9,552 bases of DNA from Roseburia sp. CAG:309 (lineage in GTDB: Bacteria > Bacillota > Clostridia > Lachnospirales > Lachnospiraceae): contig FR894017.1 of NCBI GenBank assembly GCA_000434115.1, positions 1 through 9,552 of the forward strand, given 5' to 3'. Both the position numbers and the translations under genes were made by a program. The notes below the pieces were generated by a model. That model was not told the origin of the DNA. It saw nothing but the letters and a program-made list of their open reading frames with translations, and did not search any database. Shown here piece by piece: positions 1 through 5,944 of this stretch. Numbering within the stretch: position 1 is the stretch's first letter; every line of letters starts with the position of its first letter.

Positions 1-352
1 CGCTCAGGCACAGCCGCAGCAGACAGCACAGCCACAGCAGACAGCCGCGCAGCCTCAGCAGGCAGCACCGTCGGCAGCGGAAGGCTGGACTTGTTCTTGT
101 GGAAAGACCGGAAACACCGGAAAATTCTGTATGGAATGTGGTTCGCCAAAACCGGAAGAACCAGCGGGCTGGACTTGTTCCTGCGGAACGTTGAATCAGG
201 GAAAATTCTGTATGAACTGTGGAGCAAAGAAACCGGAAGGTGCGCCATTGTATCGTTGCGATAAGTGTGGCTGGCAGCCGGAAGATCCATATCATCCACC
301 GAAATTCTGTCCGGAATGCGGGGATATTTTTGATGAAAATGACATCCAGTAA
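1..352 (+). CDS. C-terminal part of a zinc-ribbon protein, probably an SPFH-domain (YdjI-like) protein; 5' end outside the window
   Basis: The reading frame is open from base 2 to the TAA at 350-352, so the start lies upstream. The visible 116 residues begin with an Ala/Gln/Pro-rich linker (AQPQQT repeats). Two nearly identical short zinc ribbons follow, each GWTCSCG...GKFCM(E/N)CG with four cysteines, then a third, longer four-Cys module (YRCDKCGW ... KFCPECGD). SPFH proteins of the B. subtilis YdjI type in clostridia often end in a low-complexity linker plus such ribbons, and they sit beside a YdjG-like gene, as here. The SPFH domain itself is not in the window, so that identity is inferred from tail and neighbour. 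The YdjI family acts at the cytoplasmic membrane with PspA-type stress proteins. An alternative is any other protein with a zinc-ribbon tail. The ATG at 131 is internal and is not the start. Confidence 0.75.
   Translation, partial: AQAQPQQTAQPQQTAAQPQQAAPSAAEGWTCSCGKTGNTGKFCMECGSPKPEEPAGWTCSCGTLNQGKFCMNCGAKKPEGAPLYRCDKCGWQPEDPYHPPKFCPECGDIFDENDIQ
8..64 (+). repeat. 18-bp tandem repeat coding for AQPQQT
   Basis: Units lie at 8-25 and 26-43 and differ at one base (16 versus 34). After a 3-bp insertion (44-46), a third unit at 47-64 differs from the first at three bases. The unit length keeps the reading frame, so the repeat encodes AQPQQT-AQPQQT-A-AQPQQA, a flexible linker before the zinc ribbons. 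Copy number could vary between strains. Confidence 0.7.
83..250 (+). repeat. Tandem duplicated short zinc-ribbon module
   Basis: Two modules start at 83 and 167, 84 bp (28 codons) apart. Both read GWTCSCG, then GKFCM(E/N)CG, then a Pro/Lys linker. The second loop is one residue shorter. The nucleotide sequence is also closely similar, for example around ggctggacttgttc and aaaattctgtatg. This suggests internal duplication of a Cys4 ribbon. It is part of the partial CDS above. Confidence 0.7.
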
Positions 353-359
353 TGAGAAT

Positions 360-364
360 GGAGG
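360..364 (+). promoter_or_regulatory. Ribosome binding site that decides the start of the YdjG-like gene
   Basis: GGAGG lies 5 bases before the ATG at 370. The ATGs at 352 and 358 in the same frame lack a usable Shine-Dalgarno sequence, although the ATG at 352 overlaps the upstream stop codon by one base (TAATG). Confidence 0.7.
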
Positions 365-369
365 AAAAA

Positions 370-1476
370 ATGAACCAGCAAGAGGAAAATTTTGACAATA
401 TTAACTTTGCAGAGACCAAAGATGAAACCGATAAAAAATGTCCGCAGTGTGGCGGAATCATGGATTTTGATCCCAAGACCGGACATATGAAATGTGGTTT
501 CTGCGATTACGAAGAAGAGATCGCCGTGTCGGAGGAAGAACCGAAAAAGGCAGAAGAACTGGACTTTGATCTGGTTGATAAGACGGCGAATAAAAACTGG
601 GGGGCGGAAAAGAAGACGGTAATCTGTGAGGCATGTGGAGCAGAAACGATCTACGATGCGCTTCAGACATCTGCGGTTTGTCCTTTCTGCGGATCCAACC
701 AGGTGATGGAGGCAAACGATCAGGATACGATCGCACCGGGAGGAGTTGTGCCGTTTCAGGTAAATGACAAAGATGCTTCCCGTCTCTTTAAAGAATGGAT
801 CAAAAAGAAATGGTTTTGTCCGCGTCTTGCCAAAGAAAGTGCGCGACCAAAAAGTTTCAACGGAATCTATCTTCCGTATTGGACCTTTGACACCAATACA
901 TTTTCGACATATACCGGTCAATATGGTATCGATCGGGAAGTGCAGGATGACGATGAACATAGCCATACGGAGACAGACTGGTATTCGACCTCCGGTACAT
1001 ACAACGAGTTTATCGATGACGAATTGATTCTCGCATCGGACCGCCACGATTCCAACATGCTTCATAAACTGGAGCCGTTTGATACGGAAAACAATAAGGC
1101 TTACAAGCCGGAATACGTAGCCGGATTTGTGGCAGAGCGTTATGCACTTGGTGTAAAAGATGCCTGGAAACAAGCGAAAAAAGCCATTTCGGCAAAATTG
1201 AAACGCAATGTCGAAGATAAGATTGAAAATGAGCACAATGCCGATCATACGAGACGAGTGATATTAAATACGTCATTCAATGATGTGACATACAAATATC
1301 TTCTTTTGCCAATCTGGGTATCCAACTTTAAGTATAAAGACAAAGTTTACCAATTTATGGTAAATGGGCAGACCGGAAAGATAGCCGGAAAGACGCCATT
1401 GTCAATACCGAAGATTATCATTACGGTGGCTGTGGCACTTTTGGCAGCAGGAATCATCTATTACATTTGGAGTTAA
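370..1476 (+). CDS. YdjG-like TFIIB-type zinc-ribbon membrane protein
   Basis: 368 residues from ATG 370, chosen for its GGAGG; ATG 352 would add six residues. Two zinc ribbons are visible: C24-x2-C27 with C42-x2-C45, and C86-x2-C89 with C104-x2-C107. An acidic, Lys/Glu-rich linker lies between them. A long soluble region follows, rich in aromatic and charged residues (the LPYWTFD segment is typical of this family). A single hydrophobic helix at about 346-366, ending YYIWS, is the last element, so the protein is probably tail-anchored with its bulk in the cytoplasm. This layout matches the B. subtilis YdjG family, which is encoded beside an SPFH protein (YdjI) and linked to PspA-type envelope stress. 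No enzyme motif is seen; the biochemical role is unknown. It starts 17 bases after the upstream stop and should be co-transcribed. No TPM-domain (YdjH) or pspA gene follows; the unit ends at the 1494-1526 hairpin. Confidence 0.82.
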   Translation: MNQQEENFDNINFAETKDETDKKCPQCGGIMDFDPKTGHMKCGFCDYEEEIAVSEEEPKKAEELDFDLVDKTANKNWGAEKKTVICEACGAETIYDALQTSAVCPFCGSNQVMEANDQDTIAPGGVVPFQVNDKDASRLFKEWIKKKWFCPRLAKESARPKSFNGIYLPYWTFDTNTFSTYTGQYGIDREVQDDDEHSHTETDWYSTSGTYNEFIDDELILASDRHDSNMLHKLEPFDTENNKAYKPEYVAGFVAERYALGVKDAWKQAKKAISAKLKRNVEDKIENEHNADHTRRVILNTSFNDVTYKYLLLPIWVSNFKYKDKVYQFMVNGQTGKIAGKTPLSIPKIIITVAVALLAAGIIYYIWS

Positions 1477-1493
1477 AGGAATTAGACAATAAG

Positions 1494-1526
1494 AAAACTG
1501 CCGCACGAAAGAGTGTGGCAGTTTTT
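1494..1526. terminator. Rho-independent terminator, probably bidirectional
   Basis: AAAACTGCCGCAC (1494-1506) pairs with GTGTGGCAGTTTT (1513-1525) over 13 bp with one G-U pair and a 6-base loop. On the plus strand it ends in TTTTT, 17 bases after the YdjG-like stop. On the minus strand the stem ends in TTTT followed by CTTATT, which would also stop the convergent argH transcript. Confidence 0.88.
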
Positions 1527-1539
1527 GGCATAAGTTAGT

Positions 1540-1560
1540 CAGGCATACAGTGAATGCCTG
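1540..1560. repeat. Small inverted repeat between convergent genes
   Basis: CAGGCAT (1540-1546) and ATGCCTG (1554-1560) form a perfect 7-bp stem with a 7-base loop, 13 bases past the argH stop. It has no clear U-tract on either strand. It may stabilise the 3' end of the argH mRNA or assist the stronger terminator next to it. Confidence 0.45.
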
Positions 1561-1573
1561 CGGTTAAAGGCAA

Positions 1574-2950
1574 TTAACTTTCCATCAGATATTTTTCATT
1601 GATCGCTAATACTTTTTCCATGGCATTGCGTCCCGGAGCTCCGATCGTATTTCGTTTCTCTACGCAGGTTTTCATGGAAATTGCCTCATAAATATCTTCC
1701 TCAAATACCGGTGAGATCTTTTTGTATTCTTCTAGTGGAAGGTCATCCAGAGAAATGTTTTTGTCAATGCAAAGGAGCACAAGCTGGCCGATGATACCGT
1801 GTGCATCGCGGAACGGAACTCCGTGGTTGACAAGATAATCGGCGGCATCCGTCGCATTGGTAAAGCCGTTTTTCGCGCTGGCTTCCATATTTTCTTTCTT
1901 AAATTTCATCGTGTCGATCATGCCGTTAAAGAGGGAAATACATCCTTTTACGGTATCAATTGCATCAAAGGTGAACTCTTTATCTTCCTGCATGTCCTTA
2001 TTGTAGGCAAGTGGAATGCCTTTCATCGTCGTAAGCATACTGATGAGAGCACCATACACACGTCCGGTCTTTCCGCGGATCAATTCTGCGATGTCCGGAT
2101 TCTTTTTCTGTGGCATGATACTGCTTCCGGTCGAATACGAATCATCGATGTCTACAAACTGGTATTCATTGGAATTCCAGACAATAATCTCTTCACAAAA
2201 ACGGCTCAGGTGCATCATGATCGTAGAAAGGGCACTGAGAAGTTCGATCAGGTAATCACGGTCGGAAACAGAATCCATGCTGTTTAATGTAGGACCATCA
2301 AAGTTGAGCAGGGAAGCGGTATATTCACGGTCAAGCGGATAGGTTGTTCCGGCAAGTGCACCGGCTCCGAGCGGGCAGTAATTCATGCGGTCGTAGATGT
2401 CGCGCAGACGGCTGCGGTCGCGGCGGAACATTTCAAAATATGCGCCAAAATGATGCGCCAGAGTGACCGGCTGTGCTTTTTGCAGATGCGTAAAGCCCGG
2501 CATAAAAGTGTCTACATTTTCTTTCATAATGCGGTGAATCGTCACAAGAAGTTCTTTCAAAAGATCATTCAGCTCGACAATTTCATCGCGGGTGTACAAT
2601 TTCATATCCAGTGCCACCTGGTCATTACGGCTGCGTCCGGTATGAAGTTTTTTGCCCGGATCACCGACACGTTCGATCAGATGAGCTTCAACAAAACTGT
2701 GAATGTCTTCGTGTTCAGCGGTAAATTCCAATTTACCGGATTCGATATCCTCCAATATGCTTTTCAATCCACCGATGATCGTCTCTTTTTCGTCGGCAGT
2801 GAGAATTTTCTGTTTTTCAAGCATCGTCACATGAGCGATACTTCCAAGGATATCCTGTTTATAAAATTTCTGGTCAAAAGAAAGCGAGGCATTGAAATTA
2901 TGTACCAATTGATTCGTCTCTTTTGTAAAACGTCCTCCCCAAAGTTTCAT
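1574..2950 (-). CDS. argH: Argininosuccinate lyase
   Basis: 458 residues, the usual length. The enzyme cleaves argininosuccinate to arginine and fumarate, the last step of arginine synthesis, in the cytoplasm as a homotetramer. The start MKLWGGRF is the family N-terminus. TGRSRNDQV at 104-112, the catalytic-base region THLQ at 154-157, and the fumarate-lyase signature GSSIMPQKKNP at 275-285, with the catalytic Ser at about 277, are all intact. The ATG at 2950 is preceded on the minus strand by AAGGATGGTGG. A GTG at 2992 would add 14 residues unlike the family and has no ribosome binding site, so it was rejected. The gene is convergent with the YdjG-like gene and divergent from the rhodanese-E1 gene. 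argG is not in the window. A promoter is proposed at 3045-3073. Confidence 0.97.
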   Translation of the reverse strand: MKLWGGRFTKETNQLVHNFNASLSFDQKFYKQDILGSIAHVTMLEKQKILTADEKETIIGGLKSILEDIESGKLEFTAEHEDIHSFVEAHLIERVGDPGKKLHTGRSRNDQVALDMKLYTRDEIVELNDLLKELLVTIHRIMKENVDTFMPGFTHLQKAQPVTLAHHFGAYFEMFRRDRSRLRDIYDRMNYCPLGAGALAGTTYPLDREYTASLLNFDGPTLNSMDSVSDRDYLIELLSALSTIMMHLSRFCEEIIVWNSNEYQFVDIDDSYSTGSSIMPQKKNPDIAELIRGKTGRVYGALISMLTTMKGIPLAYNKDMQEDKEFTFDAIDTVKGCISLFNGMIDTMKFKKENMEASAKNGFTNATDAADYLVNHGVPFRDAHGIIGQLVLLCIDKNISLDDLPLEEYKKISPVFEEDIYEAISMKTCVEKRNTIGAPGRNAMEKVLAINEKYLMES

Positions 2951-3034
2951 GGTTCCACCATCCTTTTTAGCTAATACTGTGTAGTCTGTCACGGATTGCG
3001 CGGGGATTCCGCTTTCACAAACCCTGACATCACC

Positions 3035-3044
3035 ATGATATCAT
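3035..3044. promoter_or_regulatory. Perfect 10-bp palindrome at the argH transcription start
   Basis: ATGATATCAT is its own reverse complement and lies directly downstream of the proposed argH -10 box, overlapping the likely start point. A repressor site here would block initiation. It does not match the usual ArgR box (TGAAT-AT-rich-ATTCA) well, so no regulator is named. Confidence 0.35.
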
Positions 3045-3073
3045 TTTATAGATAGGAAATCAACTATTTTCAA
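3045..3073 (-). promoter_or_regulatory. Sigma-A-type promoter for argH
   Basis: On the minus strand TTGAAA (3068-3073) and TATAAA (3045-3050) are separated by 17 bases. Both hexamers match consensus at five of six positions. Transcription would start near 3037-3039, giving a leader of about 87 bases before the argH ATG. Confidence 0.65.
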
Positions 3074-3102
3074 TTGTACTGTGTACAGAAATTTGATATA
3101 CT
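3074..3102 (+). promoter_or_regulatory. Possible promoter for the rhodanese-E1 gene
   Basis: TTGTAC (3074-3079) and TATACT (3097-3102) are 17 bases apart. The -10 box matches five of six, the -35 box only three of six. The -35 box lies immediately beside the -35 box of the divergent argH promoter (3068-3073). Confidence 0.5.
3075..3087. promoter_or_regulatory. Inverted repeat TGTAC-N3-GTACA between the divergent promoters
   Basis: TGTAC (3075-3079) and GTACA (3083-3087) are perfect inverted arms around TGT. The repeat covers most of the plus-strand -35 box and abuts the argH -35 box, so a bound regulator could affect both genes. No family is assigned. Confidence 0.35.
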
Positions 3103-3123
3103 GGAAACAGGAATGATACGATG

Positions 3124-3129
3124 AAGGAG
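3124..3129 (+). promoter_or_regulatory. Ribosome binding site that decides the rhodanese-E1 start
   Basis: AAGGAG lies 7 bases before the ATG at 3137. The in-frame ATG at 3131 is only one base from the same site and is too close to use it. Confidence 0.7.
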
Positions 3130-3136
3130 AATGACA

Positions 3137-4258
3137 ATGACAGGGCAGTTGAGTGATAAAAAAGAATTGACGTGGCAGGAATGGGAAAAAATGGAAAAAG
3201 ACAGCAGCGTTCTGGTGGATCTGCGGGAAGAAGTGGTTTACCACCACGGGTCGATCCCGGGAGCAGTCTGTATCCCGCTTCGCTGTTTTGAAGAAGAGAA
3301 AGAAAAACTACCACGGGATAAATGCATCGTGGTATTTTGCCAGCGGGGAGAAAAGAGTCTGCAAGTGGTGGAAAATCTGCGAAAAGAAGGCCGGCAGGCA
3401 TACCATCTCGAAGGCGGGTTTTTGCGGTGGCTGATCGATCATGCAAAAGAGGTAAATATGGAACGGTATTCCCGTCATGTGCTTTTGGATGAAGTCGGGC
3501 AGCAAGGACAGGAAAAACTTCTGGCATCGAAAGTGCTTGTCGTCGGAGCCGGCGGACTTGGTGCGCCTGTCGCTCTGTATCTTGCGGCAGCCGGTGTGGG
3601 AACAATCGGGATTGTGGATGCGGATGTCGTGGAACTGTCCAATCTTCAGCGGCAGATCATTCATAATACAAGCCGTCTCGGACAGAAAAAGGTGGATTCC
3701 GCCAAAGAAACGATCGAACTGCTCAATCCTGATGTGACCGTAAAAACGTATGCGATGCGGCTGACACCGGAAAATACCGGGGATCTTATCAAAGAATATG
3801 ATTTTGTCGTAGACGGAGTGGATAATTTTGAAACCAAATTTTTGATCAATGATGCGTGTGTGCTTGCCGGCAAACCATTTTGCCATGGCGGGATCCTGCG
3901 GTTTCAGGGACAGGTTATGACGTATGTGCCGGGGCAGGGACCGTGTTACCGCTGCATTTTTGAGGAAATTCCGGAGCAGGGAAGTGTGCCGAATTGCAGC
4001 GAAGCCGGCGTGATCGGCGTAATGGCGGGGATCATCGGCTGCGTGCAGGGATTGGAAACGATAAAATATCTTCTTGGCATCGGCAGACTTTTGACCGGCC
4101 GCATGGTCGTTTTTGATGGCTTGAATCTGACATTTCGGGAGGTAAAATTTGGGAAAGCGATACCGACGTGTAAAGTCTGTGGAGAACATCCGGAGATCAA
4201 AGATGTGAAAGCGGAAGCGTGGCGATATGAAAGCCACGGAATTTGTACACTTCATTGA
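3137..4258 (+). CDS. Rhodanese domain fused to a MoeB/ThiF-like E1 adenylyltransferase
   Basis: 373 residues from ATG 3137. Residues about 10-103 form a rhodanese-like domain with DLR at 28-30, HGSIPGAV at 37-44, and the active loop CQRGEKS at 68-74 (Cys68 would carry the persulfide). From about 108 (MERYSRHVLL) a full E1-like domain follows: ATP loop GAGGLG at 137-142, SNLQRQIIH at 168-176, DGVDNFETK at 226-234, zinc Cys pairs C270/C273 and C345/C348, and PNCSEAGVIG with the likely catalytic Cys287. MoeB/ThiF enzymes adenylate the C-terminal Gly-Gly of a sulfur carrier (MoaD or ThiS) so that sulfur can be attached for molybdopterin or thiazole synthesis. The rhodanese part could hand over the sulfur. 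Most known fusions (MOCS3, Uba4, MoeZ) have the rhodanese at the C-terminus; here it is N-terminal. No carrier gene is in the window, so MoeB versus ThiF cannot be decided. Confidence 0.88.
   Translation: MTGQLSDKKELTWQEWEKMEKDSSVLVDLREEVVYHHGSIPGAVCIPLRCFEEEKEKLPRDKCIVVFCQRGEKSLQVVENLRKEGRQAYHLEGGFLRWLIDHAKEVNMERYSRHVLLDEVGQQGQEKLLASKVLVVGAGGLGAPVALYLAAAGVGTIGIVDADVVELSNLQRQIIHNTSRLGQKKVDSAKETIELLNPDVTVKTYAMRLTPENTGDLIKEYDFVVDGVDNFETKFLINDACVLAGKPFCHGGILRFQGQVMTYVPGQGPCYRCIFEEIPEQGSVPNCSEAGVIGVMAGIIGCVQGLETIKYLLGIGRLLTGRMVVFDGLNLTFREVKFGKAIPTCKVCGEHPEIKDVKAEAWRYESHGICTLH
3448..3452 (+). promoter_or_regulatory. Possible internal ribosome binding site before the E1 domain
   Basis: AGAGG lies 5 bases before an in-frame ATG at 3458, exactly where the E1 domain begins (MERYSRHVLL, residue 108). 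This could give a second, stand-alone 266-residue MoeB/ThiF-like product. The match may also be chance in purine-rich coding sequence. Confidence 0.3.
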
Positions 4259-4283
4259 CTTTTTCAAAAATTCTCGGTATAAT
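4255..4283 (+). promoter_or_regulatory. Near-consensus sigma-A promoter for the ylmH operon
   Basis: TTGACT (4255-4260) and TATAAT (4278-4283) are separated by 17 bases, one mismatch from the full consensus. The -35 box contains the TGA stop (4256-4258) of the rhodanese-E1 gene. The expected start point is near 4290, about 20 bases before the ylmH ATG. Confidence 0.8.
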
Positions 4284-4300
4284 AGAAAAGAATGACTAAG

Positions 4301-4305
4301 GGAGG
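4301..4305 (+). promoter_or_regulatory. Ribosome binding site that decides the ylmH start
   Basis: GGAGG lies 7 bases before ATG 4313. An upstream in-frame ATG at 4292 would lie at or next to the transcription start, has no ribosome binding site, and adds residues not expected at a YlmH N-terminus. Confidence 0.75.
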
Positions 4306-4312
4306 ATTCAGG

Positions 4313-4654
4313 ATGACAAAAGAACGCCTGAAAGATTTGGCGGAAGTCAGTTTTTCGCAGGGACGATATACATTTACTCATTTTCTGTCCTTGGCAGAAC
4401 AGGATGAGTTTTATACGATAGAACCCGAACTCCGATATGCCGGAATTACGGTGTCCGGCGGCTGTGACGGAACCGAGCGGCAGATGATCCGTTTTGGTAG
4501 TCCGGAAGAATTCGGATATGAGGAAGCATTTCCCATTTCCTGTATTCACTGCCGGCCGATGGCTGCAAAGTTTGCAGAAAAATGTAATCACCGGGATGTC
4601 CTCGGCGCGATCATGCACCTTGGGATTGAACGCGAGGTGATCGGAGATATCTAG
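4313..4654 (+). CDS. ylmH: YlmH N-terminal half, ended by an in-frame TAG
   Basis: 113 residues from ATG 4313. The sequence matches the N-terminal part of YlmH: RLKDLAEVSF, YTFTHFLSLAEQDEF at about 19-33, GGCDGTERQMIRFG at about 49-62, and HRDVLGAIMHLGIEREVIGDI at about 93-113. In intact homologues, which are about 250-260 residues, the chain runs on past GDI with a Leu-Val-type continuation into the S4 domain. Here codon 114 is TAG (4652-4654), and the rest of the protein follows in the same frame. YlmH is an S4-domain protein that binds the 50S subunit carrying peptidyl-tRNA and acts in ribosome quality control in B. subtilis; its gene is also known near sepF and divIVA. Without the S4 domain this half would probably lack its main RNA-binding part. 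It may be a pseudogene fragment, or half of a two-part protein. It is the first gene of the operon. Confidence 0.8.
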   Translation: MTKERLKDLAEVSFSQGRYTFTHFLSLAEQDEFYTIEPELRYAGITVSGGCDGTERQMIRFGSPEEFGYEEAFPISCIHCRPMAAKFAEKCNHRDVLGAIMHLGIEREVIGDI

Positions 4655-4657
4655 GTA

Positions 4658-5053
4658 ATGGAAAAAGAAAGCTATTTTTTCTGCCTGTCTTCCATGAAAG
4701 ATTTTATCTGTGATAATCTTACCAAAATCCGTCACACCAATGTGGTCTGTGAGGAGATGCAGGAGATTCCGCAGGCGGTGAAACCGGTGCTGAAAAGGGA
4801 AGAACTGGTTCTGACATCGCCGCGCTGTGATGCCGTTGTGGCAAAAGTGTTTTCGTTGTCACGCAGCAAAGTAATTCCGCTATTCCGTGAAAAAAAGATT
4901 TTTGTCGGGGGCAGAGTGTATGAAAACAACAGCGGAATATTAAAAGAAGATGATGTCGTCAGTGTACGGGGATATGGAAAGATCATTTACCGGGGTGTGC
5001 TGAGAGAGACGAAAAAAGGACGATATACGATAGCAGTAGATCGATTTGTCTGA
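4658..5053 (+). CDS. ylmH: YlmH C-terminal half with the S4 RNA-binding domain
   Basis: 131 residues from ATG 4658, in the same frame as the upstream half and separated from its TAG by one codon (GTA). The first part (YFFCLSSMKDFICDNLTKIRHTNV) is the middle of YlmH and pairs with the preceding segment in homologues. From about residue 46 (REELVLTSPRCDAVVAKVF, then SLSRSKVIPLFREKKIFVGG) comes an S4 domain, which binds structured RNA. Expression could come from reinitiation after the nearby stop, helped by GGAG at 4643-4646 (spacing 11), from readthrough of TAG, or not at all. The reading frame downstream has no further defect, so either the break is recent or this half is still used. The stop is 14 bases before the next gene. 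Confidence 0.78.
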   Translation: MEKESYFFCLSSMKDFICDNLTKIRHTNVVCEEMQEIPQAVKPVLKREELVLTSPRCDAVVAKVFSLSRSKVIPLFREKKIFVGGRVYENNSGILKEDDVVSVRGYGKIIYRGVLRETKKGRYTIAVDRFV

Positions 5054-5067
5054 GATGGAGGATAACG

Positions 5068-5928
5068 ATGAAGTGGAAACGGGATGCCAGAGATAAAAGA
5101 CATTTTATAATAATGAGCGCCGTAGCAGTACTGGTTCTTGTGATCGGACTGTTTTTTGACCAAAACGGGGAGCAGGCCGTGGAGACAAGCGGTACGCAGA
5201 CGGTAACCGTGCGAGAGGGGGCTGTGTCGGATGCCGCCGTGATGGCAGCACCGGCAAGCGAAAGTGCAGTACAGGCGACGGCTGCACCATCTCCGGAAGA
5301 TGGAATCTATACGTATCTTCAGGGGCCAAGATCCTGGAAAGAACGACGGGAATGGTCCGGTAAATGGGGAAAGACATTTTACGATGGAAAATCGTTTGGT
5401 GCCTTTGGCTGTGGATTCTGCTGCATGGCAAATATTTACAGTTCTTTGACGGAATACCAGTGTCTTCCGACGGATATTTACCGGTATGCCAAAAAAGTGA
5501 CGTATTATCCGGGAGGCGGAGCCATCTCCTGGGAGCAGATGCAGGCGACACTGAACTCGGTCGGATTTGAAACTTCGCTGCATCATAAACCATCGACGTA
5601 CAAGCAATTTTTAAAACAAGTTAAGGAAGGACAGGCGAGTCTTGTGCTGGTAAGCAGTGCAAACGATGCCTCTTACTGGAAAAATACACCGGGACATTAT
5701 GTGACGCTTTTCTTATACGATGAAAAAGACCAGACCGTCTTTCTGGCGGACTCCGGGGATCCGGAGCACAACCGCCACCGTGTCAGATGCAAGACCATTT
5801 ATAAGGCATTAAAGACAAGCAGTGATTATCACTTTATGTCCATTGACGGCTACGACAAAGAAAAGGATCAGTGGAAGCATAAAGGCATCAAGGGAACCTG
5901 GGTTCGTCCCCAGACATTAGAAGAGTAA
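5068..5928 (+). CDS. Membrane-anchored C39-like cysteine peptidase family protein
   Basis: 286 residues from ATG 5068, preceded by GGAGG with 6-base spacing. A positively charged N-terminus (KWKRDARDKRH) and a hydrophobic helix at about 13-30 form a signal anchor or signal peptide; no lipobox Cys follows. An Ala/Ser/Thr/Glu-rich linker spans about 31-75, as expected for a domain held outside the membrane. Residues about 80-280 form a C39-like papain fold: FGCGFCCMANIY with probable nucleophile Cys115, GHYVTLFLYD with His210, and ADSGDP with Asp228. C39-like proteins of this type are secreted or membrane-tethered. Substrates are mostly unknown; classic C39 enzymes cut double-glycine leader peptides, but no ABC exporter is attached here. 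It lies between ylmH and cca with 14- and 16-base gaps, so it is co-transcribed with genes for RNA handling, to which it has no obvious link. Confidence 0.8.
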   Translation: MKWKRDARDKRHFIIMSAVAVLVLVIGLFFDQNGEQAVETSGTQTVTVREGAVSDAAVMAAPASESAVQATAAPSPEDGIYTYLQGPRSWKERREWSGKWGKTFYDGKSFGAFGCGFCCMANIYSSLTEYQCLPTDIYRYAKKVTYYPGGGAISWEQMQATLNSVGFETSLHHKPSTYKQFLKQVKEGQASLVLVSSANDASYWKNTPGHYVTLFLYDEKDQTVFLADSGDPEHNRHRVRCKTIYKALKTSSDYHFMSIDGYDKEKDQWKHKGIKGTWVRPQTLEE

Positions 5929-5944
5929 GAAAGAGAGAAGAGGC

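Noticed and set aside
292..1248. Minus-strand open frame (318 codons) opposite the YdjG-like gene
   Set aside because: It shows no known domain and the plus strand carries clear zinc ribbons and a membrane anchor over the same bases.
2940..2962. T-box-like sequence at the argH start (minus strand GGTGGAACCATG resembles the T-box core)
   Set aside because: The match includes the argH start codon and Shine-Dalgarno region, the leader is only about 87 bases, and no stem I, specifier loop or terminator hairpin is seen. Probably a chance match.
2951..2992. Upstream GTG start extending ArgH by 14 residues
   Set aside because: No ribosome binding site before GTG 2992, and MKLWGGRF is the conserved ArgH N-terminus.
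2989..3036. 15-codon leader ORF upstream of argH (MVMSGFVKAESPRNP)
   Set aside because: Its ATG would be at the very 5' end of the transcript with no ribosome binding site, and it holds a single Arg codon, so an arginine attenuator peptide is not supported.
4640..4670. Frameshift as the cause of the broken ylmH
   Set aside because: The two halves are in the same frame (4313 and 4658 differ by a multiple of three), so the break is a stop codon, not an insertion or deletion.
3308..4735. Long minus-strand open frame (475 codons) opposite the rhodanese-E1 and ylmH genes
   Set aside because: It lies antisense to well-conserved coding sequence, is rich in Phe, His, Arg and Ile without a recognisable domain, and has no ribosome binding site. 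It is a shadow of plus-strand codon use.
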